A DNA stretch of 64,000 nucleotides from Nectonema munidae (GCA_030549495.1 JAUIRK010000509.1:432501-496500); one strand, 5' to 3'. Counted from the first letter of the stretch, positions 31,984 through 44,267 are shown. Notes: generated by a model from the letters alone, not told the origin. Translations and numbers: made by a program.

Positions 31984-34900
31984 ATGTCTCATTTCGATAA
32001 TTTTGTAAATAGACATTTTAATGACAAACAACAAAGAAATACTAACCATGAACATGATAAAAATGTCAAGTCTCCGTTCATTTTTGATGATGAAGGCAAA
32101 GATTACAATTGGATAAATCAAAGAAATCATTTTAAATCCCCTGTAATTTTTTTTTCATTTTAACATTGTCGTGTTTTATAATTTGATAGTTGCACAAATA
32201 CTTAACGAATTCAAGCCTTTAAATAGAATATTTATTTTATCAAATATCCTTAACATATAAATGTCTAGAATACTATTCATAAATAATTTTTTTTAATTTT
32301 TTTGAAAAAGACTTAAGTCGAAATATTCTATTTTTAATAAAAATAATTATTATAATTTCTATATTTTTCGTATATTTTTTTTACTATTCCTTTTCCCATA
32401 GAAAGATCGATTCCAATTCTTCATTTGAAAACATTCAATTTTGATTTAATCAGAGAAAGTACTGCACCTTTTTGAAATAAAATATTTTCTATAATTCACA
32501 AAGCTAGCCAATGTCCTTTTTTTATTTATATTTAATGTTCAGGGTTGCTGATTATGACTAGTGTATAATGCCAAATTTTAATCGAAAAAAAGGCAAAATA
32601 CTTATTTTACTCTACTATTTAAAAATAATTCAATGGCATTAATATTTAACAAATAATTAAATAAATATTTCTCATCTGAACTATTATTCCTTTTAACCCT
32701 TTAATATATAGTGTAGTCTAATAAAATTTTAGCTTTTTTTAGATATCAATGTTTGATTGCTATATTGAAAGAGGTTGATATAAGAAGTGTCAGTCATTTT
32801 ATATTTTTGTTTATCACTAGAAGGACTGAAATTTTTATTACCTAAAATGATGGTGTGGTCATTTTTGACCACGTTCAACATATCATATATGAAAAAAAAA
32901 TTGTAGAGTAATATTTTATTAACACAAAACTATTACAGAATTAAACTAATATCTTTATTAATATTACTTTTTCTAAGAATTTTGACAAAACTTACTTGAA
33001 CTTTTGAACCAATGTTTTCCACAATAAAATTTCAAAAAGGGACACATTTTTTGCTTTATTTTTTCAACCTTTAAACGTCTTTTTTTACTTACATGATTTA
33101 AATTACTTGATGTACAACAAGTATTAATTGAATCATACCTGGAAATATTTGAGTCCAGAGTTCTGTTATCAGATCTATATAAAATATATGAATATATAGG
33201 CACATAAATTAAGTAAGTAGAAAAAACAAGCCAAATGCTATCTTCTTGTACCTGTCTTGTATGTGTTATACCTACCCTTTTCATCGAATATCGACTCCAA
33301 GTGGGGTAAAAATAATCTGAACAACGTAACTACTATTTAAAAAAACAATATAAGATATATTTCAATCAATTTCAAATATATTCTCAATTTTTTTCTGGGG
33401 TTTCTCCTCTTGCTCTATCTCATTGAATTTTTTTTTACTAAATACTATACATCATAATAATTTTTTCAATCACAGACTCTTTCTTCCTCAATCAAAAAAG
33501 TTTCCTTTAAGAGTGCCTAAATTTTGTAATTAATTGATTAAAGCTCATCTCTGAGTAAATATTGCAAATTAAAAGTAAACGAATATTTTCTAACAATGAT
33601 TGTAATAAAAAAACTTTCTAGTTTTTATATTTACATCTACATTATATATGTTTACAGAATATAAAACATACCTGTAAAAATCTATACTATAAATCCTTTA
33701 ATTTATATATAAAAATTTTGTCATCTTAATTTTTATAAAAACAGCAGACGATAGAAAACCTATGCCTAAAAGGGTTAATTTATTCAAGAATTCTAATTAT
33801 CATTTAAATTCTACTGAAACAAACTTTAAATCAAAAAGCTTATAAGATGGTAGGGCGGCCAGCTGTTTTTATTAGCTTTATGTGCCACCTGGATAGTTTA
33901 CTAAATAAATTTCTTCGCGTTATTTTGATTGATAAAATTGTATATTTTCTGGTAGTCTTTTTGCATGAGAATTATCGATTGCCACTTTTTTTTGCATTCT
34001 ACTCAACAGATAAGCATTTTTAACTTTTATGCAGTTTTAAAAGAATTTTACGTAAGAGGTCATTTTTAACCATTTAGTCTTTTTGGCGCGGCAAGTGAAT
34101 GATTTGCCATTAAAAAGCCTGAATTTTTCCAATTTTATATCATTAAAAGACTTGTTTGTCTTGTGAGTAAACTTTTCATATTACTTTACTTGTTTTACGG
34201 TTAAGTCAAATTCACTTATATTAAATTTCAAAAATTATAATAAAAAAAAGTTTGCCCTTCCCCGAATAATTGTAGGAATATGTGCGTCCCTACTTTATAG
34301 GTATATTTAATTGTATTTACAAAAACAAAAAGTCAAATTCCTTTTAAAAATGCATAAAAATTGGAAAGAACTAAAAAAAACTTAATTTTATAAGCAATTC
34401 AAACTTTTCCAAAAATAGTTTTTTAAGATCAAAAATATTCAAAATGTTAATGGGAATTAATTAACCTAAATTGGTCAAGTTTAATTTTTCTTCCGAAATG
34501 GCTTGGGCAATAGGTCTAAATAGTGCCAGGAATTGAAGTGAACAGCTATACCGCTGATTTGAGATTTAAGTATTTCAGTGTATGGCTGTCTAATGTCAAT
34601 ATGTATGTATGCATTTGTGTATTCGTATGTATGTATGTGTCTATATATTTTTTGTGCCAGACGTGCATTAATACAAATAAATAGGGAAATTTGTATCAAA
34701 AATGTATATGTAAATGTATGTACTATTGCGCTAAAACTAAACCTAACCTCAATCCAGACTCTAACTCTGACACTAACCCCCATAATAAGTTTCCAAAATT
34801 CTACGCGTGCTTCAGGCCAATCAGACTCTTCCTGCGAGTTCATTTTTGGGACAGAAGAATTGGTTGAGCACTTGTCAATCAACACTATTATGCTAATTCG

Positions 34901-37900
34901 TGAACAAATGAAATAAGAGAAAAAGACAAGTAAGGAAAGCGTTGCCCAAATGAGCAAATGAAGAGGGCATGGACATTCAGTTGTAGTGAGAAGAGCGAGC
35001 GCAGGCAGCTGAAAAGACGGCCTTAAGAAGTGCTTCTCAACCTTCTTTAACAAAGGCCCAAATTAAGAACTAACGTTGCACCTGAGCGCTGTGGCCAAGA
35101 AGGGACTCTAGCCCCTCTAATTTTTCCAAAGAAAACTTCTTGCATAAAATAAAATGAATTTTGTGAATTTACACTAATCTTAATGCATCCCTCAGTCTTT
35201 TCTACAGATCACCAGTGAAAGAAATATGAATATGGAGATATAATAGGATATAGAGATTTCGGAAGCCTGTTGCTAATATCTCTATGTTTTTCTGGCTACG
35301 GGCGCAACAAAAACAAATTTTTCCTAATTTAAAGACACTTTTTAATTTTTTAAAATAAATCCTTTGGTAAAACATAATGTAACAGAAGTTTGACATGATT
35401 ACTGAATCCATAATGCTGCATATGCATATATATATATATCAAGAAATGGTGCAGTATTCTCTACTTAAATCTGGCATACACAAGTAGGAACCGCACTGTT
35501 CAAAAAACAGCTTTCTCTTTAGTACTGGTATCACCATTCATATCTAAGCCGAGTCTTACATCATTTCGCACTTGATTAAACTAGGCGTTGTTATGCTCAA
35601 AAAATAGAGGGTTGGCGATGGCATAGATATTACACTACACCACAACCTAGGTACAGTAGATATATCAGTAATTTTGTGAAACTGACCGTTCTAGGCTTTG
35701 GTATGTGTGCTGTGAAATAAGATGTTGAGAAGCACTCGCTTAAAGCAAAGTATGAAAGATCTCGGCTGCAAAGAGATTTATGGGCAAATAGAGCAAACTC
35801 TTTCGACCTCTTGATAAGAGATAGGGAAAGAAGAATAATCGCATGTACAAAAATGATCAAAACACTCTCGTTTCAAAATTAGTTCTTCTTCTTTTAAAAT
35901 AATAAAGGTTTTCTATTCAAAATTTCAGTCTCAAAGCATATCCCGTTTTAGCACTGTTGATGTATGGGGCTGAACGCCACGAAATTAATGTTGTTTATAT
36001 AGCACGCCTATCGAATCCACATCAAACAAAAGAATATTGAAAGACGGCGAAGCCCCGCGAAAAAGAGCGAGCGTCCCAGCACGTCGTCTTTTATACCGCC
36101 TTCCAAGGAAGTTGTCACGAAGCGAAGTGACGCTGTTTCTACCGTTGTATCAAAAAATAAAAATCGTTTACTTAAAATATATAAAATTTGATTGAAAAAG
36201 AAAGCTAGGATTGGTCTCCAAAATTCTCGTCCTCAAAGCGTTAAATATTAATTATATGAGCGTATAATTAATTTATGCGAATCTTCACCCACAAGAAATG
36301 ATTTGTGAACATCTTGACCACAAAAAGCCTTTTTCTCCGTTTTCTGATTGACTTTAAAAAGACTCATAGAGTCGAGATATTTTTTTTAATAAAGAATTTT
36401 CAAATGTCAATCTTACTATGTTCCCGTTTATGATTTTTATTATTTTTTTTAGTTTCGTCACCCGACTACATTTTTCCAGGATGAAGAATCCCAAAACTTT
36501 TCTTCGCGTCCAAGAAATTTTGATTCGTGGGAGAAAGCGCGTGAAATTCCGATTTTTTTCATGAAAAGCGAGGATGAGAGGGAGCCAGTGCGAAAGCATC
36601 CAGAAACAGCTCAACCAAGTTCAAGAGGGGAAGGGAAACCTAGAAAAAAGAATGAACCTTTTTTCAATGAAGTTTCACTTGACGATTTGAGCAATGAAAT
36701 GGACAAACAGATCAACTTATTAGATAGTCAAGAAGCAGAAGTGGAGGCAGCTGAGAAAAGAATGAACAAGAGTCGTCCTGCTCAGGCGATGCGCTTCACC
36801 AAGCGAGAATGTGATTTGCCCAAGTCCACTGATTTCCTCCATCCAGCCAATAACAATAATAGCGGAATAACAACAACGTCTACGCAAGCCAAAGTAGCAC
36901 CTGTTGACAAGGAAGAAGAGCCGGCTATGCTGGACCCAAAAGCCATCATTGAACTTCCTTGGATCGCAAGCGAACTATCTCCTTCTGCTCCAGCACAAGC
37001 CCCATCCTCCGCCAGCGACAAAGATGAGGATAATGACAAAACCAGTACTTATGAAAAGCAAACGAAGCGCATCCACGAGATAGACGCTATGCTTGAAGAC
37101 ATAGCTTCCAAGGTTATTCAATTTCAAGGCGATAAACGCAGCAAGGAATACATGCTCTGCGATGAAATGCTGACCAAGTGCCTCATCCAGCTTGACTCCA
37201 TTGAGTCTCAAGGAAACCAACAGGTTATTTCCATTACTTTAATTTTTTCTAATTTCCAAAGCTTTTCATGCCATTCCAACCAATATCAATACTTCAATAA
37301 TAAATATATTAATCAATATAATAATATATATATTATATCAATAATAAAGTTTGGACACAAAGTTTGGGCTTCGAGCCAAAGAATTTGTATACATCGAGCC
37401 CAAGCTGGAAACATTATAAATATTGCACCTATTTCTGCCTCCGGATTTATTTTGATACATATATGCTATATGAAGTGTGGCCAAGGAATCTTAAGGGATA
37501 TAGATACGTGACAAAGTTATTTCAATGAAATCACGATTTCTATTAAATATTGCCAAATTACTAAAAAGTACTTTAACCATTGTCCAATAAAAACTCTCAT
37601 GGAATAATACAATTATTTTTTGATTGGTCAACTTTTATACGTCATAGTTCTGTAGGAAGGATATACTAACCTATCAAATGTAAGCTTATAATCAGGGCCG
37701 GTGCTAAGAATGGAATTATAAATTTGATATCGGGGCCCCGACTCTAGATAAAACGTAATCCTTTACTTTTGCATACTCATAGTAAACGTAAATAAAGCTT
37801 TTATATTTCAATATAATTTTTCAAGACATAATTCTAAAAATTTAGTTTATTAATTTTCAAAAACCTTCTCAGACCTCTCAAGTAATAAAAAATTAAATTT

Positions 37901-38668
37901 ATAGATTTTGGTTGTCTCTCTGTAAATATTATTTTTTCCATGTGATTTTAAAAACATTAAAAAAAATTTTAAAGATAACATTTTTTTTTGAAATTTGAAT
38001 CTGTAGAAAACTTAAATGTTCAAAAAAGTTGAAAAGTGAAAAAATTCGCCATTGCTAAGGGGGTGACATAACGATAATATAATTAAATAAATTCATTATG
38101 CATAATAAATTAATATTATGAGAAAGATTATCTCACTTTTCATTTTACGTTTTAAGTGTGCCTCATCATATAATAGAGAAAAAGGCCCACCGGCGTGGGG
38201 CCTCTTCAAGGCACGCGGCCCAATTTGATAACATCAGTCAAACCGGCTTAAACCTATAATATGGAATTAATTGGCTTATAATAAAATAATTAGGTCATTT
38301 TATAAATCCAGTTTTTCTAAATAGAAAGCTAGCTCTCTTTTTATAAATTAATAAAGAAGTCTGAGCTAGACACTAAAATATTTTTGCCCCAGAGCCAGAC
38401 TTCTGGCTTCGAAACCCTGCTCTTACTATAGAAAATAAGAAAAAATGGCCTAAATTCCATTTTCTCACTCATGTAAATATGAAAGCATTCGAATTTATTC
38501 TCATAAACTAACAAAAAAGCGTTTTAAAAGTGTGGTACTTTATTTCAGATAAGAAGTGAGAGAAAGGCTGCAGTTCTCAAAGCGCATGACTTGGTCACTC
38601 TCCTTGAATCCAAGATCATTCAGCGTCGTCAGTCCCTCATCCAGGAAAGAACTGAGGGCAATGAGTGA
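31984..38668 (+). CDS. BAG-domain co-chaperone (BAG3/Starvin-like)
   Basis: Three phase-0 exons are proposed: 31984-32142, 36480-37223 and 38549-38668 (stop TGA 38666-38668), giving 340 residues. The C-terminus is a BAG domain split by intron 2: IHEIDAMLEDIASKVIQF, KEYMLCDEMLTKCLIQLDSI, then IRSERKAAVLKAHDLVTLLE. In this family these helices bind the Hsp70 ATPase domain and drive nucleotide release. The middle is low-complexity, rich in Ser/Pro/Glu, with a short coiled segment (LSNEMDKQINLLDSQEAEVE). An IPI motif (REIPIFF, near 36540) resembles the IPV-type motifs by which BAG3 binds small heat-shock proteins. Exon 2 and exon 3 are secure. Exon 1 (MSHFDNFVNRHF...) is inferred from its start codon, matching phase and GTAATT donor. 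No WW domain is seen. Introns hold piggyBac, hAT and an IMPase relic. Confidence 0.85.
32697..33774 (-). mobile_element. piggyBac-like remnant in BAG intron 1
   Basis: TTAA plus CCCTTTAATATATAG at the left (TTAA 32693-32696) faces ATGCCTAAAAGGG plus TTAA at the right (33775-33778). The 5-7 bp at each end match and the rest has diverged. A subterminal palindrome GTGGTCATTTTTGACCAC lies at 32855-32872. The minus-strand frame 33284-32973 ends KMCPFLKFYCGKHWFKSSSK with further Cys, resembling the cysteine-rich tail of a piggyBac transposase. The catalytic part is absent. Confidence 0.6.
34809..34855 (+). pseudogene. Relic of an inositol monophosphatase exon
   Basis: GCTTCAGGCCAATCAGAC, then CTTCCTGCGAGTT, match the coding strand of the IMPase exon at 47376-47592 ([11 protein letters not shown]) over about 33 bases with two differences. 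A shorter match to its TTCACTGTTGGGACA follows. The match then decays and no flanking IMPase exon is seen. It lies in BAG intron 1, about 13 kb from the real gene and in the opposite orientation. Confidence 0.6.
35028..35737. mobile_element. hAT non-autonomous element in BAG intron 1
   Basis: AGTGCTTCTCAACCTTCTTT at the left is mirrored by GTTGAGAAGCACT at the right. This CAGTGCTTCTCAACC-like terminus is common in hAT elements. Flanks GCCTTAAG and GCTTAAAG fit a diverged 8-bp duplication. About 710 bp, non-coding. Confidence 0.65.
36000..36110. other. GC- and CpG-rich block in BAG intron 1
   Basis: In an otherwise AT-rich intron this stretch has many CpGs (GACGGCGAAGCCCCGCG, GAGCGAGCGTCCCAGCACG). 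On the minus strand GGTATAAAAGACGAC and GCTATATAAAC are TATA-like. It may be a promoter or a transposon piece. No coding frame is recognised. Confidence 0.35.
36165..36243. mobile_element. Truncated piggyBac-type MITE
   Basis: It matches the right two-thirds of the 8132-8253 MITE (TTGAAAAAGAAAGC...TTCTCGTCCTCAAAGCGTTAA). The left end and one TTAA are lost. Confidence 0.65.
37357..37412 (+). repeat. Dispersed low-copy repeat (family C)
   Basis: GGGCTTCGAGCCAAAGAATT followed by TGTATACATCGAGCCCAAGC resembles 60030-60080. Related inverse or partial forms are at about 38355-38420 and 57624-57680. It lies in BAG intron 2, and part of it extends the exon-2 open frame past the true donor. Confidence 0.45.
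37693..38252. mobile_element. hAT non-autonomous element in BAG intron 2
   Basis: It starts CAGGGCCGGTGCTAAG and ends near AAACCGGCTTAAA, a diverged inverse. GC-rich subterminal blocks (GGGGCCCCGACTC and GGGGCCTCTTC) are present. Flanking 8-mers CTTATAAT and CCTATAAT differ at one base, fitting a hAT duplication. Non-coding. Confidence 0.6.
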
Positions 38669-39130
38669 CGAATTGATGGATTTGTGTCTCTTTCTCACAA
38701 AAGCATCCTCTATCTCATCCATCTTCTATTTTTTTTGATCGATTGAAACCCAAGTCAGATTTACCTGCTGAAAAATTCACATGCAGTTCTTTTCATTTTG
38801 TTCTTGCGTTCAGCAGTGTTTTTGTTGAATTTTTGCATAATACACACACAAACACTTTAATCAAAACTATTATTGATATTTCATACCTTATAAAGTTGGA
38901 TTTTAAGTTAAACAATTACTTTTGCATGAAATGTACGTGTTTATTTTTATTTTTTAAAGTTTTACTAATTTATTATTTTTGTGTTTTATCGAATGACTTC
39001 ATGAGAAAAAGTCACAAATATACCAGTCTTGATTAAAGTTAAGTTGCTTCTCTCTTCTAATTTAATTATGGATAGCTAGTGTGACATAAACGCAAGGGTG
39101 CAGGGTGCGATTCACTTACTCGTCTTAACT
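38669..39130. other. Downstream of the BAG gene
   Basis: Likely 3' UTR and spacer. The frame 38743-39036 has no known domain. No clean AATAAA is seen within the first 300 bases. Confidence 0.4.
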
Positions 39131-39136
39131 CTATTA

Positions 39137-42100
39137 GTGCTGGGCAAAATTTGTCCGCTCAAGTGCTGGGGGGGGGGGCGTAAAGTGCCCCCCCCCTATT
39201 TTTCTCAGATATTAATAAGTTTTTATAAATATTTTTAATGTTACATATATATTTGAACTATGCTGAATTCAGTGGTGATGTCCATTTTTTTTATCAAAAT
39301 CAATCAAACCTGTCAAAAAATTGATTTATATTTGACAGCTCATCTCAAAAAAGAACTTTTTATTTAAATAATTATATAAAGTTTTTTACACATGTATACC
39401 AATTTTCAAATATGCTGAATTCAGTGGTGATATTCATTTTTTATGAAAATCAATCAAAACTGTCAAAAAATTGATTTATCCCAAAAAGATCAGACACGGT
39501 TTTTTGAATTAGAGAATTACGTTTAATAGAAAGTTTAGGGAGATGATGAAGTTTACGGTGTATGGCATTTTACACACGTATACCCATTTTCAAGTAGGCT
39601 GTGTTTACTGGTTACATTCCTTTTTTTAATAAATATTAGTCAAACCTGACAAAATAATTTAATATATGACCGCCCATGTCAAAATTAAAATTTTTATTTG
39701 TATAAAAAGTTTTTTATATATTTCAAGTATGCAGAATTTAATGATGATGTTCATTTTTTATGAAATCAATAAAACCTGTCAAAAAATCAATTAAACCTGT
39801 AAATCAATGTCAAATATATAAACATAAAAACAACTTCTACTTGCAGTATTTCTCTGGTAATTATTTTCTTAATTTATTTAATAAACCAACTTAAGGTATT
39901 TAATTCACTCAAAATATTTCATTCTACGGTAACTTATGTAACTCGATAGGACCTCCATCTTTTTGGCTACAAATTCGTTATCGGCTCGTAGTCTCTACGT
40001 CATATTATAATTTACAGTATTTAATTTTGCTATTCATTCCATAATGATCCTTTCTTGGTAGCTCTTTTTTCATTAGAAATTTATATTCTTCAATGTGTTT
40101 TCGAAAATTTTTTTATAATGATAAAATTACTTTTTTCCTCTCTCAAAGCATTCTGATTAAAGAATCTTCTTGATGATCTTAGACTTTTTTATCAGTATCG
40201 TGTATTTTATTATCAGGCCTGAATATTTGTCAACCAATCTCATTTCAAAGGTTTTTTTCTGATGAATCATTCGTGATGTTCATTGTTCAATTGCAAAACG
40301 TTGTCCACGTTCTTCATCTAAAAAATTATCTCTTTGACGCAAAAGGGAAAAGATGAACAAATTCAATTTAAATTAAAAATGTCTTGATAGTGACTAAATT
40401 CTCACATATTGGCATCTGTGCCATTTTTGATAAATCTGACCTATTCTAAATTTTCAGATTTCCTACCCATCTTAGATAAATGTTAACTGTAATCCTAGAT
40501 TATAAGCTATAGATTTAAATATTTTTCATTTGTAAAAGAGGAACTTCTTTTTCACAGTCAAAATCTTTTTTGAAGTATATAATTAAACCACTTCCTATTT
40601 CATTAGAACATGGTAGATCTTCCATTTAGTAAAGATACATATTTTTTTTAATTATTTGTTTTGATCATATGTTCTCTTTTCAATTAGTTTTCAACTTGGT
40701 TCCTTCTCTCATACAAATTTTCAAAAGATTTTATAATATGTTTTGTTTTTTTAATATATATTTCATACTCAAGATAATTGTAGAAAGTATTATAAGCCAA
40801 AATATACAAAAAAAAAAGTATATTTTTACTACATACCAAATATGCAGCCATTTTTTGAAAATTTTTTACAGAACTGATTTTTAGGCATACATTACTAATT
40901 CAATTGCCACTTCGAGATATTTTTTAACCGTATTATCCAAAATCCAGTACAGAAATAAAATAAGCGTAGTCGATTTGGTATAAAACAGATATTTTATTTT
41001 TTTGAAAATAATATTGAAGACAGTATCTAGAAGTAAACCGCAAATCTGATTGAAGCTTTCAGATATTTTAAAACCATAAATGCCAAACCTGAGTCCAAAA
41101 ATGAAACCAGTATCTTCCATTTGGCATAAAAACAGATATTTTATTTAAATTTCAAAAATATTTCTGTAGACATTAGACGTAAATCGAACATTTGATTGAC
41201 ACTTTCAGACATTTAAAACCTCTAAATGCAAAAAATAATTTCAGAAATTAAAATTGTCATGGTCGAATTGGTATAAAAACATATATTTCATGTAAAATTA
41301 GAGAGAATATTTTGGGATATAGTTTTCAGACATAAACCGCACATTTGATTGACACTAGCAGTAAAACCTCTAAATGCGAAAACTGTGTTCAGAAATGGAA
41401 TCATCATGATCTATTTGCTATAAAAACATATATTTCATGTAAAATTTGAATCAATATTTTTGGAAACAAATTTTAGAACTAAACGCAAATTTGATTGATA
41501 CTTATAGGTATTTTCAAATTCAAACTGCAAAAATTGAGTCCATAAATGAAACTAGCGTGGTTGATTTGGTATAAAATATATATTTAATTGTAAAATTTGA
41601 ATGAATGTTTTTGGAGACAATTTTTAGAAGTAAACCGCAAATTTGATTAACACTTATAGGTATTTTCTCATTCTAAATGTAAAAATTGAGTCCATAAATG
41701 AAACTAGCATGGTTGATTTGGTATAAAAACATATATTTCATGTAAAATTGAGAGAATATTTTTGGAGACAATTTTCAGAAGTAAACCGCAAATTTGATTA
41801 ATACTTATAGATATTTTCAAATCCTAAATGTAAAAAATGAGTTCAGAAATGAAAACAGCATGATCGATTTGGTGTAAAAACATATATTTCATGTAAAATT
41901 GAGAGAATATTTTTGGAGATAGCTTTTAGAAGTAAACCGCAAAATTTGACTGATATTTTAAAACCTCTAAATGTGAAAAATGAGTTCAGAAATTAAAACA
42001 GCATGTTTGATTTGGTATAAAAACATATTTCATTGTAAAATTTGAATGAATGTTTTTGGAGACAATTTTTAGAAGTAAACCGCAAATTTGATTAACACTT

Positions 42101-42400
42101 ATAGGTATTTCCAGATCCTAAACGTAAAAAATTAGTCCAGAAATGAAACCAACATGGCCGATTTAGTATAACACATATATTTTATGTAAAATGTGAAGGA
42201 ATGTTTTGGAGACAATTTTCAGAAGTAAACCGCAAATTTGATTAACACTTATAGGTATTTTCAAATCCTAAATGTAAAAAATGAGTCCAGAAATGAAAAC
42301 GGCATGACCGATTTAGTATAAAAACATATATTTTATGTAAAATTTGAAGGTATATTTTATTAGATATATTTTTAATCAATCAAAATTTTGATTGACATTT
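39137..42400 (-). mobile_element. Satellite-bearing element, copy 3 (right arm of the inverted pair)
   Basis: This is the inverse of 26150-28985. TAGTGCTGGGCAAAATTTGT is followed by a G11/C9 hairpin (39168-39196), 150-bp units (39.2-39.8 kb, AAACCTGTCAAAAAATTGAT), and unique sequence (39.8-40.85 kb). Then comes an outer array of about ten units of 141-155 bp, to 42.37 kb. Each outer unit has GATTTGGTATAAAAACATAT, AAGTAAACCGCAAATTTGAT and a GAGTCCAGAAATGAAA-like phrase. The outer array is longer here than in the left arm. No protein is encoded. Confidence 0.78.
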
Positions 42401-43399
42401 TCTAAAAAGTAGCCATGATTATTGATAAAATTAAATATATAAAGTGTTATGCGTTCCAACCTGTATATAATTATAAATTTTCAGGGTATTATATAATATA
42501 GATCCTAAGTTATAAGGTTAAGTACAGATAATGTCAAAATTAAAAAATTTGATTGACAGTTTTGGACATGAAAGGGTCATTCAACTACCATGAAAATGGT
42601 TTCAAAAGATGCAGCTAGCGATTTTAGGAAAAGTCACAAAATTTGAAGGGATATGATTCGGCCAATTGCCAGATCCTTAAGAGCTCTCGGAAAGCATAAA
42701 TACCCTCTTTATTTTGACATTTTTCAATTCTCATCCAGCAATTGCCTATGCCTCTTGGATTAGCTGTAAGCTCAAAAAATCGGGGACTAACTCTGACATC
42801 TTTCTTTCTTCAACCTCAAACATTGATGTGGACTCTTTCATCATTAAAATTATCCAAAAAAGAGACTGTTGGATTTCTCATCTTATGCATTTAGAGTTTT
42901 TGTATTGCTCATATGGCAGATGAAATAAAAAAATTTAAGTAAACAAAATTCAAGTATACTAACTTTATGCACTAATATTAATTAGGTAAAAAAGATTGGT
43001 TGAATACATCTTAATGACTCTTTTATCATCACCTAAGATCAATTAGAATTCTAGACAATACACTTTGAAGTTCTATGCAGAAATATTTTTGATTAGATTC
43101 TATATCTTTAAAACTAATATTCCTATATGAAAAATATAAGCTTTAATGTTTTCTTTCTTTAAATTAGCATTAATTTGTCTCTTTATTCAACCTTGAAATA
43201 ATCCGAATAAGGTTATAAACATTTCGTCGCCGCAAATCAATGCCAACAATTTAACGGTACTTTTTTGAATATGTCCATAAAATCGATCCCCTAACACACA
43301 CCGATCAACTTTGTCCACTGTACAATGAGCAACACGGATCTTATCAATCGTCCACATATAGACATAGCATTAGAACAGATTCATTTATCGTCCAACCAA
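42401..43399. other. No recognisable gene
   Basis: The frame at 42714-42923 is unassigned. AT-rich spacer otherwise. Confidence 0.45.
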
Positions 43400-43850
43400 T
43401 GCCAAGTTGTTAACTTACTAGCAAATGGGGAAATATCTTGGCTCAGTCTTAGATCTAAAAGCTATAAAGCCAACAGCACCTAACGGTAACGCTGAATCGC
43501 AAATGCTGGAAAAGTGTAACAAAAATTATACACTTTCCCAGTGATCACATACCGAGGTCAGGTGGTTATCCAAAGATAAGTGCCTTCAACGTTTTGTTGC
43601 AATTTAGAACACTTCAATCTTTTTTTCAGTGAAACAGAACTTGTCCAGAATTCAACCTTAAACTATAGATATGCTGGTTCAACCTTGAATAATGCCCATT
43701 TGCACAGTTTCTTTCCAAAGCATAACAATTGAGCTGCTTTAAAATGGCTAGCAGTTTATTTTTGAAGCAGTTACATAAGGACATGTAAATACGCTTTTCT
43801 GATTTCCTACAAATGATGATGCCACATCATATGGCTCCTCTTATTCTTGA
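43400..43850 (+). pseudogene. hAT (ZBED/SCAND3-like) transposase fragment
   Basis: Around 43545-43620 the plus strand reads SHTEVRWLSKDKCLQRFVAI, a hallmark of Charlie/ZBED-type hAT transposases (usual form HTxVRWLSxGKVLxR). It is preceded by ESQMLEKCNKNYT. Later frames give DMLVQPX-like and LKWLAVYF stretches. Stops and frameshifts are frequent. Ends are not visible; an old relic. Confidence 0.65.
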
Positions 43851-44267
43851 TCAATCCGAAGTTGATATAGAAATACAAAAAACTAGATTCAACTCCAAAA
43901 CAACCGAACAGCTTTAGCAAGATATAAGCCAAGAGTTGTGGATGTTATATAAATATCCGTTAATCTGGAAGAACATTAAATACTTGCTTTTTCTACATGT
44001 TATTTGCTATAGTTATTTGCAAGTTATTATTACTTGAAATCGCCCTGATATAAAGACACAAAGAGACTTGTGCTTCTCAGGTACGGCTTTAAAACCAAAT
44101 ATAAATCTGTTGTAATTTTTGTTTTATGAATGTAAATAAAATACTTAATGAAATATCTTTTGTTTGAGAAAGAAAGTGGGATGTAGGAAGATGGGCCATT
44201 GCATTCTTGTAGGGGGCAGTGAGAATAAGATTGATGAACACTCGTATAAATTCTCCTTTCCTCTTAA

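Noticed and set aside
34481-35053. Longest minus-strand frame of the region (190 codons)
   Set aside because: It crosses an IMPase relic (plus strand), a GTATGTAT-type simple repeat and the edge of a hAT element. No domain is visible and the residue make-up reflects these pieces.
37224-37511. Extension of the BAG frame past 37223
   Set aside because: The BAG domain continues perfectly after splicing to 38549. The read-through is intron with a GTTATT donor and repeat C.
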